From: a virus
IMG/VR virus record: IMGVR_UViG_3300030389_001849
Coordinates: 1 to 35,635 of that record
DNA length: 35,635 bases
Strand: one strand, 5' to 3'
Position 1 is the first letter of the stretch, and the number at the start of each line of letters is the position of its first letter. The translations under genes and the position numbers were made by a program. Below, piece by piece: positions 15,127-24,337 of this stretch. Under the pieces are notes generated by a model. That model had not been told where the DNA came from, did no database searches, and worked only from the letters and a program-made list of their open reading frames with translations.

Positions 15127-18100
15127 TTAGTAACCGCTTGTTGTTGGTGATGAATAAGTTGGAGGATCCTCATCCCTTCTCCTTCTCTGTGTAGTCCTTG
15201 TTCTAGTTCTTCTCGTATCTGGCTCTTCTACCTCAACATCTATATCTACTATTGGGTCTGGCTCTTCCTCTGGGTCTGGCTCTTGAATACCGACCGTGCA
15301 AGAGAATGGGGTATTTACAGAACCAGTTAACATAACTAATTGATTTAAGGTTGCCGAGTGGTCCGCTGTGGTTATAGTTCCATCTCCAAAAACGTCTGGG
15401 ACTAGATAGGTTGCATCTGCATGAGTTATAGACCCTGCTTCCAGAAGTCCAAACGCTGAATTAAAGGCAGAAGCAATACTGCTTGAAGTTACGTTACCAT
15501 TTGAATCAACTAATGCGTCATAATCACAAAGATTACCAGTATAAGGCAGCGGGTCAACCACTGGAGGTGGTGGAGGCGGTTCTATAGCACATGATACAGG
15601 GAACGTATCTGCTGGTATCTGTAGCATTAATACAAGGTCGTTAGTATCTATATATCCATCATTATTAAAATCTGGGAAAATATACGTCGCCTGTGCGTGA
15701 GTTATGTCTCCTTGACTTATCTGAGATATTACCTGTTCATATGCAGAGGTAATGCTTTGCTGAGTTACAATCTCTAATGCGGTTACGACTAATGCAGGAT
15801 AATCACACAGATCTCCCGTGTACTTGAGAGGATCCGTATCTATCGGTACAGGATCTCCCGTAACTGGGTCTTTTACTGTATCGCCATTAAAGTCCTCAAA
15901 CCCGATGACTGGCTCATCTACTACTGGATCAACTACATCATCATCCTCATCTTCAATCGGTATTGTTGGGTCTAAACCTGTATCTGGTCTGGTAGGGAAA
16001 CCGCACTTCTTGTACACCTCGCTGACTGTCAGCTCCTCTCCTTCATCGTTAAGAAGGTATGTATTTATAAATTCATCTATGTTGAAATTAACAGCTTCAG
16101 ATATTTCAACACCATTAGGCACATTAGCTAAAGCATCCCACAAGTCACCTCCATTCCATACCCCATCATTTAATGCATTAGCAACATCTGCCATCGTTTC
16201 AGAGGTATAGATCCAGAAAAATAAATTTTGTTGACTATACGGAGGCTGCTCTGTGATAAGACCTTGAGTTATAGCTATAAACTTACATAGATCAAGATCA
16301 ATAATAACATCTGGATCTGGCGGTGAAACTGGATCGTCTGGCGGCGGTGGCGGTGGCGGTGGTAACACAGGAGTTGCTAAACCGTAAGTTATTGGGTTTA
16401 AGATACTTAGTAGATACTCATTCTGTATAGGGTCATATCCACCTACAACTCTTACATCATTTCCATTTTGTTGAGAAAGAGACAAAGCTCTGTTGAATGT
16501 ATCTCTAATGTAAGAACTCATCCCTATATCAGATATTACATTAACACCATTTACACCAGAAGCTCTATATACCTTACCTAAAGATTTATGAGCAAAGTAT
16601 GCTGTATTGTTTATGTTTACAACAGACTCTGGATTGTCGTCAGCACCAGCCTGACCTACATAATATCTTGGAGTCCCTATAAAATTGCTTGATGCAATAA
16701 GACTCTCTTCACCCATAACGTCAGATATAAGAGTCCTGTCGATAGGTATAGAGCCACACTTGTCTTTTTGTATAAAAAACAGAGAATCGTCATGGTTTAT
16801 AAGATAATTTACAGGTCCGCTCTTTAGGTCTAAGTCTTTATCCATAGCTAATGATGGATTGAAAGACGAATATGACACCTTTCCCGCATTAGTTATATCT
16901 CTTTCTGAGTGTATAATACTAGCCTCTTTGTAAAACTCCTGAGCGTCATGATCTATGGCGTTTGGCCTACCTATAGGCAAAGAGTTAGATTTAAACAAAT
17001 CTGAAGCCACAGGAGACTCTATATAATAGCTCTTAAAGTTAGATTCTGGAGCCTGTAACGGTGTGTTGCTATCTTCTAAGTCTGATAACACCACGTTTGG
17101 TATAATAGTTTCATAGCCCCCCACGTTCTCGTTTAAGCTACTGCTGTATTCTCTAAAGTTTACTGCAGCTCTTCTAAAGAAAACATCACCCTCAGTCATG
17201 ATGACTGTTGAAGGAGAGTGAATTCTAGTGTTACCAAAATCTATAACATCATAAACATCTCCTATCTCGTAATAAAGTCTATCGTCTGCATCTAATTCTT
17301 TTGCTGGGCTAAATATCTCAAAAACACAATTGTCTCCCCATCTGTGAGCCTGATCTCTTACGTCTTCGTATCTAAATCCTAAGCAGTTTGAGTTGTTTTT
17401 TAAGACTAAGAACAACCCTTGTTTTTCGTTAAATGAAGGATCTTGGTCGGTGTTATCATTAAGTTCTTCAGGTATAATTAAAGGATTGTTATCCTCCCCT
17501 AAAGCAACCATATCTGCCACCTCAAACTCAAAACTCAATGGGTAGACCCTTTCAGGCACACTTCCTGAAGATGACCCAACCTCGGGTGGTAGCATATAAG
17601 ATATAACTCTTAGCCTATCGCCCTTTCTAAATGTATACATCAAAGGCATGGTGCTGTCTGTAAGTTCTATGTTTTCATCACTAGCACCCCAAGCGTGAGT
17701 GTAAGATACAGGTCTGCCCTGCAAGTGATTCAAAGACACGTATATTCTTGAAGGGGCAGAAGAGCTATTGTTACCCTCTACAATAAACGCACCTCCAGCA
17801 GAATACTGTACGAAATCAACTACAGATGTGTTTTTAGAGTAAACTATCTTATATTTTGTTGCCCAGTCAGGAGGGGTGTGGTTTAGAGTTAGCTCTATTT
17901 GTACATTTCCTTGAAGATCAGCACCTCTCTCTTGAGTTGAATACCCCCCTACGTAAACGCTGTCTAAGTGATTAACAGCACCATGTCTGCCTCTCTCATC
18001 ATAATACACAACTCCAAACTCATGCATAGCAGAGCTTTTAAATGACGTAAAATCAACAGAAGCATCACCGCTTACAGAAGAAGCGCCAATACATTCAACA

Positions 18101-21100
18101 TGAGAATGCAGTTTTGACCAATCAACACACCCAAAATGCTCATGAGCTGGAGGTGATAGAAATCCCTCTCCCACAGCGTCAATAGGGTTTTGAAACGACC
18201 CTTCATCAGGGTCGTTAGGATTAATTAACGCTGTAGAATAAGGCTCGCGAAAAGGCAGTGGGTCTACTGAAAAACTTGCTATTGCTCCACTAGGAGTGTA
18301 CGTGTCGGCGCCTTGTAAATCTACTATTGTTTGAGGCCATGGATACGATGTCTGCAACCAGTTTGGAGGAAATTGTTGTTCATTGTAAAAATCAGAACTT
18401 ACACCATATGGGCCGTCGTCGCTGTAGTCATCTACTTTATGAAGCGGTATCCCCCTGCTGTTTACCCAAAGTAACGGTAAGGTTGTAGAATAGTCCTTTA
18501 TGTGTGGGTAGATGTGAGGGTTCGAGTAGGTCTCCGTGCTTGCGTCGCTTCGATCTAAAGGATTCATAGCTATACTCCCGCTAAAGAATGGACCGCTAAG
18601 TAGATAGCCTACACGTTGATACGACAAATCTCTTTCTTCTATGACGTTTGGGTCTGTCACTATGCTTGGACCAAATTGAGAAATTAGTGCAAGTCCTTGA
18701 TAACCTCCAATAAACGCTTGATGGACTCTAGTTTGAAGATTTTGTATTGTCATTAAACCTCCAAGGATTGAAGTAGAACCAACAATATCTTGACCAGCTA
18801 CATCATTAACCTCTTTAGAGGATAGTTGACAATGGCTATAATCATAATCTATATCTACTCTAGCTAGAACAGATCCATAGTCAGCATTACCATATTTAGA
18901 ATACGCCGTATCCCCCTGTTCTCTACCCCCTGGACCGCCTTCTCCATCCATTAAAGAAAATCTAAACCTGTTCTGCTTAAACACAGGTTCGTATGTCTGA
19001 CCCACAGTATGAGGCTTAAACAGTTGAGTTCCAGTAGTTTGTCCACCTTCTGTAAGCTGAAAGTAACCAAAACATCTTCTGTTACAAAAGTATCCTGTGC
19101 CATCAGGACCAGCAAAATTACCGATAAAATCTCTAATAAAGTCTTCTCCATTTTGCTGTGTAAATAAAGGGTCTTCTATCTTAAAGGCATTAAATGCATC
19201 GCTAGTTCCTTGAATAATTGAGTTCTGAAACCCAGGATCGGCTAGCACGCTACCACTTACAACCCACCAAGGAGATCTAGGGTCAATCTTTTTTATGCAT
19301 GTCATGATTCCAGCGGCAGACTGTTCTGGTTGTACCCTCGATATAGACAACCTCATTTTATTTCTTCTCGTGTCTCCTGGATACGTAACAAAATCTACTC
19401 CTATTTCGTCAGAATATTGAGGATATTGCATCCCGTCATCTTCTGGATCAACCAGCTCTAGATAAAAATCAACCTCTGCTTTATTTACTATGAAGTACCC
19501 CATAGGAATGCCTTGACTTCTACTGTGCTGTTTACTTACAGGGTAGTAAGAGCCTTTCGCTGTTATCTCATTATCTTCATGTCTGCTCTCCCCGACACCA
19601 ACAATAAGGTAGCTATTTTCGTCTCCTGGCACAATCTGAGGAAATTCATAGTTTTCTTGATTGGTTTCGTTATATAACCCTAGATCTATCGCAACAGTCT
19701 GCTTGTTATCTACCTCAAGAATATTTGTATAATTACTCCAACTGTAATCACCCTCTTGAGCTCCAGCTAGAGCCTCCGCTACAGTTTCTTGTATTAGCTT
19801 TCTTCCGTTATATAGCTCATCTTGAGTTATCTCAAACTTAACCCTGAATGTTAAAGTCTCACCCTTAAGAATAAGAGGGTTTCCTGCACTTGTTCCATAC
19901 CTAGCTCTAAGTTCATTACCGATATTTCCCTCTCCAAAATGACTACTCAAGTCAGAATGATAATCCTCAAAGCTAAGACTATGCTTCCAAATAGGTAGAT
20001 CTGCATCTGTGCCTATAGCGTTTGCGCCAGAGTAAAATGGAAAGCCCATTTCTGTAGAATAATCCCCTTTTGATCCCACACCATAGTTTCTACCAAAATA
20101 TCTCTCTCCATAAAATTGTAAGTAAGACTGACTAGGATCATCCCCATAAGTTTCTGATGGATCAAAATCCTCACCGCCAGTCTGTATTAAATCGAAAGGA
20201 GCATCATATCTTTGGTTTACACTTCCATCTCCAGTTTCTTGCTTTCTGGCTGGAGAGTTAGGCCAAGAAGCACCGCTAAATGGCGAAACATCTATAGCCT
20301 GACCTACATCCGTGTCGCCGCCTCCATAAGTGTTGTTTAGAATACTAAAGTTGTTGTTTGCACTAAACAGTGGCCATCTTTTAAACCCGTGAGGATTACC
20401 GCTCAAGCTACCAACCTGTCGAGATTGATGATATGAACCATCTGCCTGGTAAATGTGGAAGTTTCTATCTGGTTTGTAATTTACGGTTACGTTTATTGTT
20501 GTTCCCGCATAGACCTGCGACGCAAATTCACTTGTATCGATTTCAAAACCAGCACACTTGTTGTTGCCGTAGGGGGTTCTGTATATTGCTGGATGTACGG
20601 TAAGCACGTAATTAAGATAATCTGGCGGTCTTTTGTTATAAATTACCCTAGATGTACAATCGGTTTTAACATTGTCAAAACCCTCTAAATAGTTTCCATA
20701 GACAAGTCTGTTTTGTATGTTTGCCTGAGCTTGAGCTTTTCTAGGGACATTATCAAATGTCTTATCTACGTCGTTTGGCGCAACACCAAATCCAACTCTG
20801 TCATTTCTAAATGTATAAACCCTAGTGTCTGGATTCCAGTTGCTTATACCGTCACCCCCTACATTTGGAACTTCGTCTATCTCAAAAAAGTTAGAGGTGT
20901 TACCGTATCTTGCTAGAATTCTTATACTATCAATCTCAGGGCTTAATTCTGGCACAGTAAGTAAACATACATTTTGTGATAATAATATGTTAGCAGACAC
21001 AGCACCTCTGTTTACTATGTTTGGAGGAAACGCTATTGTTGAATATACAGATATAGAGCTTTCTATTTTGTCTTTATATATGGCCTGATATGCGTACTGA

Positions 21101-21864
21101 AAGCCAGCTGTTGTAGAAAAGTTATTTGTGAGAGATTCATCATCTGTATCCCAATCAAATGTTATTCTTTCCAAAGGCACTTTAGGGCATGCGCATATAA
21201 GGTCTTGCTTATCTGCAAAGCTGTAATTATTAAACTCAGATTCTGGGTCGTTTGTCTCTAGTAAAGCTCTATATACATTTAATCTTCTAGGCTCATTTAC
21301 ATTGTCTGTAAAATAAATAAGTATATCTTTTTCAAAGTCTTTCTTTAGAGATTGATTTTCGTTTTGATCTAAATAGTCTTTAATTAAATCATGCTTTTCA
21401 AATTCATTTGAGTTAGTGTATACTATATCTCCTTTGACAAACCCATGCTCTTCAAACCTAAACCCTCCATATGGGTTTCCTGGTGTAATAATCTTTCTTA
21501 TACTATTAGGTATACCCTGAGGCTCTGTCTTTGATGTTGGTAACTTACCAAATGGATCGTAAGCCCATACACCATGATCGTTTAAGAACTGACTCCATAT
21601 GAACATATAGACAATTTTGGTTTTAGTGTCTGTAACGCTTCCTATCACTTTTACGTGTGCGTTAGCGTTCTGAGGCCTATCTGCTTCAGTACCATATTCT
21701 AAAGCAATATTACCTCTAATACTTTTAAGAAGCCCAGCGTTACCCTCTTCATTTATATAGTCATCAGCTATATACAGATTAAGAGCATCAATCATACTTG
21801 TTTTAGATACAAGCTTATGATCTGAACTTTTATCCAGACCTCTAGGTGTAATTTTATCTATCAT
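15127..21864 (-). CDS. Giant tail-hub / muzzle-like (stabilisation) protein with Pro-rich linkers and dockerin-like repeats
   Basis: 2245 residues. The N-terminus (MIDKITPRGLDKSSDHKL, then DALNLYIADD and a GLLKSIRGN block) is the type that opens phage tail-stabilisation proteins. Next come FQYAYQAIYKDKIESS near 255 and the FGVVYYDERGRHGAVN region, followed by a fibronectin-like section ending PPDWATKYKIVYSKN. Near the end of the core, GGYDPIQNEYLLSI is a motif seen at the end of such proteins. From residue 1835 there is an octaproline linker, a Cys-containing segment, then two 92-residue repeats each with a Ca-loop-like motif (2065-2076 and 2157-2168). A Pro/Glu stretch and an Arg/Thr-rich tail finish the protein. 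It overlaps the adaptor gene by one base (TAATG) and is followed closely by the 434-residue gene. By order it corresponds to the muzzle/tail protein of podoviruses, and the appended C-terminus may be surface-exposed. Confidence 0.75.
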   Translation of the reverse strand: MIDKITPRGLDKSSDHKLVSKTSMIDALNLYIADDYINEEGNAGLLKSIRGNIALEYGTEADRPQNANAHVKVIGSVTDTKTKIVYMFIWSQFLNDHGVWAYDPFGKLPTSKTEPQGIPNSIRKIITPGNPYGGFRFEEHGFVKGDIVYTNSNEFEKHDLIKDYLDQNENQSLKKDFEKDILIYFTDNVNEPRRLNVYRALLETNDPESEFNNYSFADKQDLICACPKVPLERITFDWDTDDESLTNNFSTTAGFQYAYQAIYKDKIESSISVYSTIAFPPNIVNRGAVSANILLSQNVCLLTVPELSPEIDSIRILARYGNTSNFFEIDEVPNVGGDGISNWNPDTRVYTFRNDRVGFGVAPNDVDKTFDNVPRKAQAQANIQNRLVYGNYLEGFDNVKTDCTSRVIYNKRPPDYLNYVLTVHPAIYRTPYGNNKCAGFEIDTSEFASQVYAGTTINVTVNYKPDRNFHIYQADGSYHQSRQVGSLSGNPHGFKRWPLFSANNNFSILNNTYGGGDTDVGQAIDVSPFSGASWPNSPARKQETGDGSVNQRYDAPFDLIQTGGEDFDPSETYGDDPSQSYLQFYGERYFGRNYGVGSKGDYSTEMGFPFYSGANAIGTDADLPIWKHSLSFEDYHSDLSSHFGEGNIGNELRARYGTSAGNPLILKGETLTFRVKFEITQDELYNGRKLIQETVAEALAGAQEGDYSWSNYTNILEVDNKQTVAIDLGLYNETNQENYEFPQIVPGDENSYLIVGVGESRHEDNEITAKGSYYPVSKQHSRSQGIPMGYFIVNKAEVDFYLELVDPEDDGMQYPQYSDEIGVDFVTYPGDTRRNKMRLSISRVQPEQSAAGIMTCIKKIDPRSPWWVVSGSVLADPGFQNSIIQGTSDAFNAFKIEDPLFTQQNGEDFIRDFIGNFAGPDGTGYFCNRRCFGYFQLTEGGQTTGTQLFKPHTVGQTYEPVFKQNRFRFSLMDGEGGPGGREQGDTAYSKYGNADYGSVLARVDIDYDYSHCQLSSKEVNDVAGQDIVGSTSILGGLMTIQNLQTRVHQAFIGGYQGLALISQFGPSIVTDPNVIEERDLSYQRVGYLLSGPFFSGSIAMNPLDRSDASTETYSNPHIYPHIKDYSTTLPLLWVNSRGIPLHKVDDYSDDGPYGVSSDFYNEQQFPPNWLQTSYPWPQTIVDLQGADTYTPSGAIASFSVDPLPFREPYSTALINPNDPDEGSFQNPIDAVGEGFLSPPAHEHFGCVDWSKLHSHVECIGASSVSGDASVDFTSFKSSAMHEFGVVYYDERGRHGAVNHLDSVYVGGYSTQERGADLQGNVQIELTLNHTPPDWATKYKIVYSKNTSVVDFVQYSAGGAFIVEGNNSSSAPSRIYVSLNHLQGRPVSYTHAWGASDENIELTDSTMPLMYTFRKGDRLRVISYMLPPEVGSSSGSVPERVYPLSFEFEVADMVALGEDNNPLIIPEELNDNTDQDPSFNEKQGLFLVLKNNSNCLGFRYEDVRDQAHRWGDNCVFEIFSPAKELDADDRLYYEIGDVYDVIDFGNTRIHSPSTVIMTEGDVFFRRAAVNFREYSSSLNENVGGYETIIPNVVLSDLEDSNTPLQAPESNFKSYYIESPVASDLFKSNSLPIGRPNAIDHDAQEFYKEASIIHSERDITNAGKVSYSSFNPSLAMDKDLDLKSGPVNYLINHDDSLFFIQKDKCGSIPIDRTLISDVMGEESLIASSNFIGTPRYYVGQAGADDNPESVVNINNTAYFAHKSLGKVYRASGVNGVNVISDIGMSSYIRDTFNRALSLSQQNGNDVRVVGGYDPIQNEYLLSILNPITYGLATPVLPPPPPPPPDDPVSPPDPDVIIDLDLCKFIAITQGLITEQPPYSQQNLFFWIYTSETMADVANALNDGVWNGGDLWDALANVPNGVEISEAVNFNIDEFINTYLLNDEGEELTVSEVYKKCGFPTRPDTGLDPTIPIEDEDDDVVDPVVDEPVIGFEDFNGDTVKDPVTGDPVPIDTDPLKYTGDLCDYPALVVTALEIVTQQSITSAYEQVISQISQGDITHAQATYIFPDFNNDGYIDTNDLVLMLQIPADTFPVSCAIEPPPPPPVVDPLPYTGNLCDYDALVDSNGNVTSSSIASAFNSAFGLLEAGSITHADATYLVPDVFGDGTITTADHSATLNQLVMLTGSVNTPFSCTVGIQEPDPEEEPDPIVDIDVEVEEPDTRRTRTRTTQRRRRDEDPPTYSSPTTSGY
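15295..15552 (-). repeat. Dockerin-like repeat unit 2 within the muzzle-like protein
   Basis: Encodes about residues 2105-2190: a YTGNLCDYDALV opening, an SIASAFNS helix, a GSITHADATYLVPD turn, the loop DVFGDGTITTAD and a closing PFSC. It aligns with unit 1 at a constant offset of 92-93 residues. Its loop is degenerate: Phe replaces the third-position ligand and Thr the ninth, so Ca binding here is doubtful. Confidence 0.75.
15577..15831 (-). repeat. Dockerin-like repeat unit 1 within the muzzle-like protein
   Basis: Encodes about residues 2012-2096: YTGDLCDYPALV, SITSAYEQV, GDITHAQATYIFPD, the loop DFNNDGYIDTND and PVSC. The loop has Asp/Asn at positions 1, 3, 5, 9 and 12 and Gly at 6, a complete dockerin/EF-hand Ca-binding loop. 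The two Cys (start and end of each unit) could pair. A polyproline stretch separates it from unit 2. Confidence 0.8.
16340..16363 (-). repeat. Octaproline linker coded by a GGY-type trinucleotide tract
   Basis: On the + strand this is a run of GGC/GGT triplets; on the sense strand it encodes eight consecutive prolines (residues about 1835-1842). They separate the conserved tail core from the accessory C-terminal domains. A second, shorter polyproline stretch lies between the two dockerin-like units at about 15562-15582. Confidence 0.85.
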
Positions 21865-22703
21865 TAGTATTTAGGTGCCTGCATGAAGTTCTTGCGAATA
21901 GTTGTAAGAGCTTCATCTTTTGTAAAGTGACTCAACCTAGCATTTGCCTTTCTTCTCTCATTGTAGTATTCTGCGCGAGCTCTATTCTTTTCGTTTGCTG
22001 GGACAGTTGTTTTTCTTTCTACAAGCTTGTAGTATATGTAACACCTGAGAGCTTCCTCTGCATACACATGAACTTCTGGATCAGTAGATCTAGCTTCATC
22101 TGCAACATACTCAACGACTATCTGATTAAAGTCTGTGTTTGATGATATCTCTATTCTGTTTTGGTCTAAATTTATTCTGTACTCACCTGGCGCAGAACCA
22201 CCGCCTACACCATATAATCTACCAGTACCTCCTTGAAATATGTAGTTTTCAAATATAAATGCGTTAAAATCGTCTACATCAGAGCTCTCTGTTGATGTTT
22301 TATCATCCTGTCTGTCAAGAATTAAGTTAGACTCAATATTAAGCGGTCCGTCGTCGCTGTTGTTTTTTTCATTTGTTGCATTGCTATTAGAATCAACCTC
22401 ATACTTTCTAGAATAATTAAGGTTTTTATTCTGAGCTAAGGCTCTGATAATGCCGTCTTCACCAACTATACCAAGCTTACTAACGTCAACAAAATCATCA
22501 GGCAATGTAACTGTGTCATTATCCTCTTTTGTTAGCTTTACTGACTTTATCTTTTTACCTAAGTCAAAACCAATCTCTCTGATTCCACGAAGAGCAAAGT
22601 TTCTAATAACTACGTCAGATGCGTTACTAACAAAATCATCAGTATCTAACGTGATAATAAAATCACGAATAATCTGGCTTAGTTTTACTTTATTCATACT
22701 CAT
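21864..22703 (-). CDS. Putative ring / tail-adaptor protein (279 aa)
   Basis: Soluble 279-residue protein. The N-terminal part (LSQIIRDFIITLDTDD, ASDVVIRNFALRGIREIGFD) is helical. It is followed by TLPDDFVDVSKLGIV, an acidic Ser/Asn/Asp loop (about 105-150) and the strand block RIEISSNTDFNQIVVEYVA. A helical part follows (VHVYAEEALRCYIYYKLVE, then RARAEYYNERRKANARL). This pattern, LPxDFVxVxKLG then an EEALxxYIYYK segment, is found in head-to-tail ring proteins upstream of the muzzle gene in crAss-like and related short-tailed phages. One-base overlaps (TAATG) join it to both neighbours. A second Met at residue 3 could also be the start. Confidence 0.65.
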   Translation of the reverse strand: MSMNKVKLSQIIRDFIITLDTDDFVSNASDVVIRNFALRGIREIGFDLGKKIKSVKLTKEDNDTVTLPDDFVDVSKLGIVGEDGIIRALAQNKNLNYSRKYEVDSNSNATNEKNNSDDGPLNIESNLILDRQDDKTSTESSDVDDFNAFIFENYIFQGGTGRLYGVGGGSAPGEYRINLDQNRIEISSNTDFNQIVVEYVADEARSTDPEVHVYAEEALRCYIYYKLVERKTTVPANEKNRARAEYYNERRKANARLSHFTKDEALTTIRKNFMQAPKY

Positions 22704-23440
22704 TATTCAGCAGCTTCTTGTTGTGATGCGTAACCCAATACGTCTCTATCTCTTAATCTTATTCCTAGCAGTTTTGCCATTTCAAAAACAAGTTCTGGTA
22801 TGCAGTGATCTGGCAACATAAAGTCTCTACTAGCAACAGGATTAAAAATTTGACCCTCTGCAAAAATATCATAACGCGGAGGCAAAGGACTTGACTCTCC
22901 TGTCGTAATCACATACGAACCTGGGATTCTATAATATGTTATGCATATTGTGTTAATTGTGCTTGGAAACACTTCAATATCACCAGATACTAGAGCCACA
23001 GGAAAGTTTTCTGTAGGTGTAGATAAATTGCTACCAAGTATTGCATTTATTTTTTCTGCATCATATAGAACCTCGCATAAAGTTCTTGATGATTCTGATG
23101 AGGCAAACTGATTTGCAAAATTATCCTTTACTCGTATAGATATTATTCTAGATAGATCGTCTGGCCTTCTAAACACGTTTGTGCTTGAAGAAACATCCTC
23201 TTCTTTTACCATGTAGGCTAGGTCTTCCAGATGTAACTTTCGCGTTGACTTGTCTCTGCCTGGCTCGATGCCAGATCGTCCAAGTCTTTTAGAGTCAATA
23301 AGCTCTGTAAAAAACTCATTGTACACATTAACTTGAGCCGTGTAAGCCAAGGTATTAAACACCTCTACGGTGATAAAACCTTTCTGCTCTTTGTTCACTA
23401 CATTTTTTAATATGTCGTATACCTGTTGTACGCTAGCCAT
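22703..23440 (-). CDS. Putative head-tail connector / ring protein (245 aa)
   Basis: Opens with VQQVYDILKNVVNKEQKGFI then TVEVFNTLAYTAQVNVYNEFF. This is the characteristic N-terminus of ring/adaptor proteins in crAss-like and related Bacteroidetes phages (xxVYxxLxxVxNKEQxGFITxxxFN). It closes with DFMLPDHCIPELVFEMAKLLGIRLRDRDV, another block typical of the same group. The middle is beta-rich (RRPDDLSRIISIRV; CITYYRIPGSY). The role is therefore probably part of the portal-proximal ring stack. It begins a transcription unit: an intrinsic terminator and a TATATTTG box lie just upstream. The box is only 4 nt from the ATG. The gene overlaps the next by one base (TAATG). Confidence 0.72.
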   Translation of the reverse strand: MASVQQVYDILKNVVNKEQKGFITVEVFNTLAYTAQVNVYNEFFTELIDSKRLGRSGIEPGRDKSTRKLHLEDLAYMVKEEDVSSSTNVFRRPDDLSRIISIRVKDNFANQFASSESSRTLCEVLYDAEKINAILGSNLSTPTENFPVALVSGDIEVFPSTINTICITYYRIPGSYVITTGESSPLPPRYDIFAEGQIFNPVASRDFMLPDHCIPELVFEMAKLLGIRLRDRDVLGYASQQEAAE

Positions 23441-23444
23441 AACA

Positions 23445-23452
23445 CAAATATA
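23445..23452 (-). promoter_or_regulatory. TATATTTG box between terminator and the 245-residue connector gene
   Basis: An exact TAnnTTTG match inside the 14-mer TCGTATATTTGTGT (23442-23455), which occurs identically at 26009-26022. It follows directly on the U-tract of the terminator at 23454-23483 and stands 4 nt before the ATG, implying a leaderless or very short-leader transcript. The repeat and the terminator context raise confidence above a bare motif match. Confidence 0.55.
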
Positions 23453-23453
23453 C

Positions 23454-23483
23454 GAAAAAGAAAAGCCGCCATAATAGGCGGCT
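23454..23483 (-). terminator. Intrinsic terminator after the 273-residue gene
   Basis: Sense strand AGCCGCC-TATTAT-GGCGGCT followed by TTTCTTTTT: a seven-pair GC-rich stem, six-base loop and U-rich tail, 22 nt downstream of the stop codon at 23505. It should end transcripts from the upstream capsid-side genes. Confidence 0.88.
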
Positions 23484-23504
23484 CATCTTCTATTTAACCA
23501 TGAG

Positions 23505-24326
23505 CTATCCCAGCCTATCTAGTCTTTCTTCAATACTAGATAAAACTGGAGATCCCTTTTCTGTCATACAGAATCTAACCATAACATCCATAGACTCTTG
23601 GCCTACAGGAACTGAAACAATTAGTTTGTTTGTGTCAAACCAATAACATCCGTCTTTTTTCATGTTAATAATTTGATAATCACTAGCTTGCTGAATAGCA
23701 GATCTAACCTGAACCTGTGGAGAATCAAAGGACTCCATAAATTCTTTTGTTTTCTTCTTTGCAATATTTAAAAGATTATATCTAATCTCAGTTACAGGTG
23801 TATTTATATTTACACCAAAGTATAAAGCTATTGGCAGTAGATCGTTAATATCTTTATCTCTAACCATTGATATAGCTTCATTAAGAATAAACTCTCTTTT
23901 AAGTTCATTCTCTGCGTCCTTTTGCTTATCCACCTGTCTAAACAGCTTACCACCGTTAGCCATATTCATAGGATGCATATCCATAAACTTGCGAAGATTT
24001 GGCTTGTCTTTCGGAACAAATAGCCTTCCCTCTCTAAAAGCCACAGTTTCTTTACGAGCTTTTTCGCCTTGCTCATCAGCCCATATTGAAGGCTCGTTAG
24101 GGCAATACCTTAGCTCTCTCACTGTATCTTCTTCTGAGTCATAAACAGTTACACCTTTCTGAGGTAACATAAATACAATTCCTGCACCTTTAGGTATCTC
24201 ATACTCTGTGTTTTGTAAAACTGCTTCTCTACGCTTAATTGTGCGTTTTTTAACAGGCGGTTTTGTAGTAACCGCTTGTGGTGCCTGAGCTTTAGGGCGC
24301 TCAGCTGCCACTTTTGCTTTTGTCAT
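23505..24326 (-). CDS. Conserved structural-module protein (273 aa), function unknown
   Basis: The N-terminal 40 residues are basic and Lys/Pro/Ala-rich (disordered). Then come a beta-rich part with EYEIPKGAGIVFMLPQKGV and SIWADEQGEKARKETVAF, REGRLFVPKDKPNLRKFMDM and GGKLFRQVDKQKDAENE, and a helical part (DINDLLPIALYFGVN ... TEIRYNLLNIAKKK). The C-terminal winged-helix-like end contains NMKKDGCYWF and VPVGQESMDVMVRF. Proteins with this order sit in structural regions of several Bacteroidetes phages, but I know no assigned function. It is the last gene before an intrinsic terminator and starts 11 nt after the lectin-like gene. Confidence 0.6.
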   Translation of the reverse strand: MTKAKVAAERPKAQAPQAVTTKPPVKKRTIKRREAVLQNTEYEIPKGAGIVFMLPQKGVTVYDSEEDTVRELRYCPNEPSIWADEQGEKARKETVAFREGRLFVPKDKPNLRKFMDMHPMNMANGGKLFRQVDKQKDAENELKREFILNEAISMVRDKDINDLLPIALYFGVNINTPVTEIRYNLLNIAKKKTKEFMESFDSPQVQVRSAIQQASDYQIINMKKDGCYWFDTNKLIVSVPVGQESMDVMVRFCMTEKGSPVLSSIEERLDRLG

Positions 24327-24337
24327 AATAAATTAGA

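Noticed and set aside
16340-16363. The GGC/GGT tract as a phase-variable repeat
   Set aside because: Units are three bases long, so length change would not shift the frame, and it simply encodes polyproline.
22450-22821. A + strand open frame of 123 codons with hydrophobic stretches that could look like membrane segments
   Set aside because: It runs antisense across the junction of two solid connector genes, and the hydrophobic runs are complements of Lys/Asp-rich codons.
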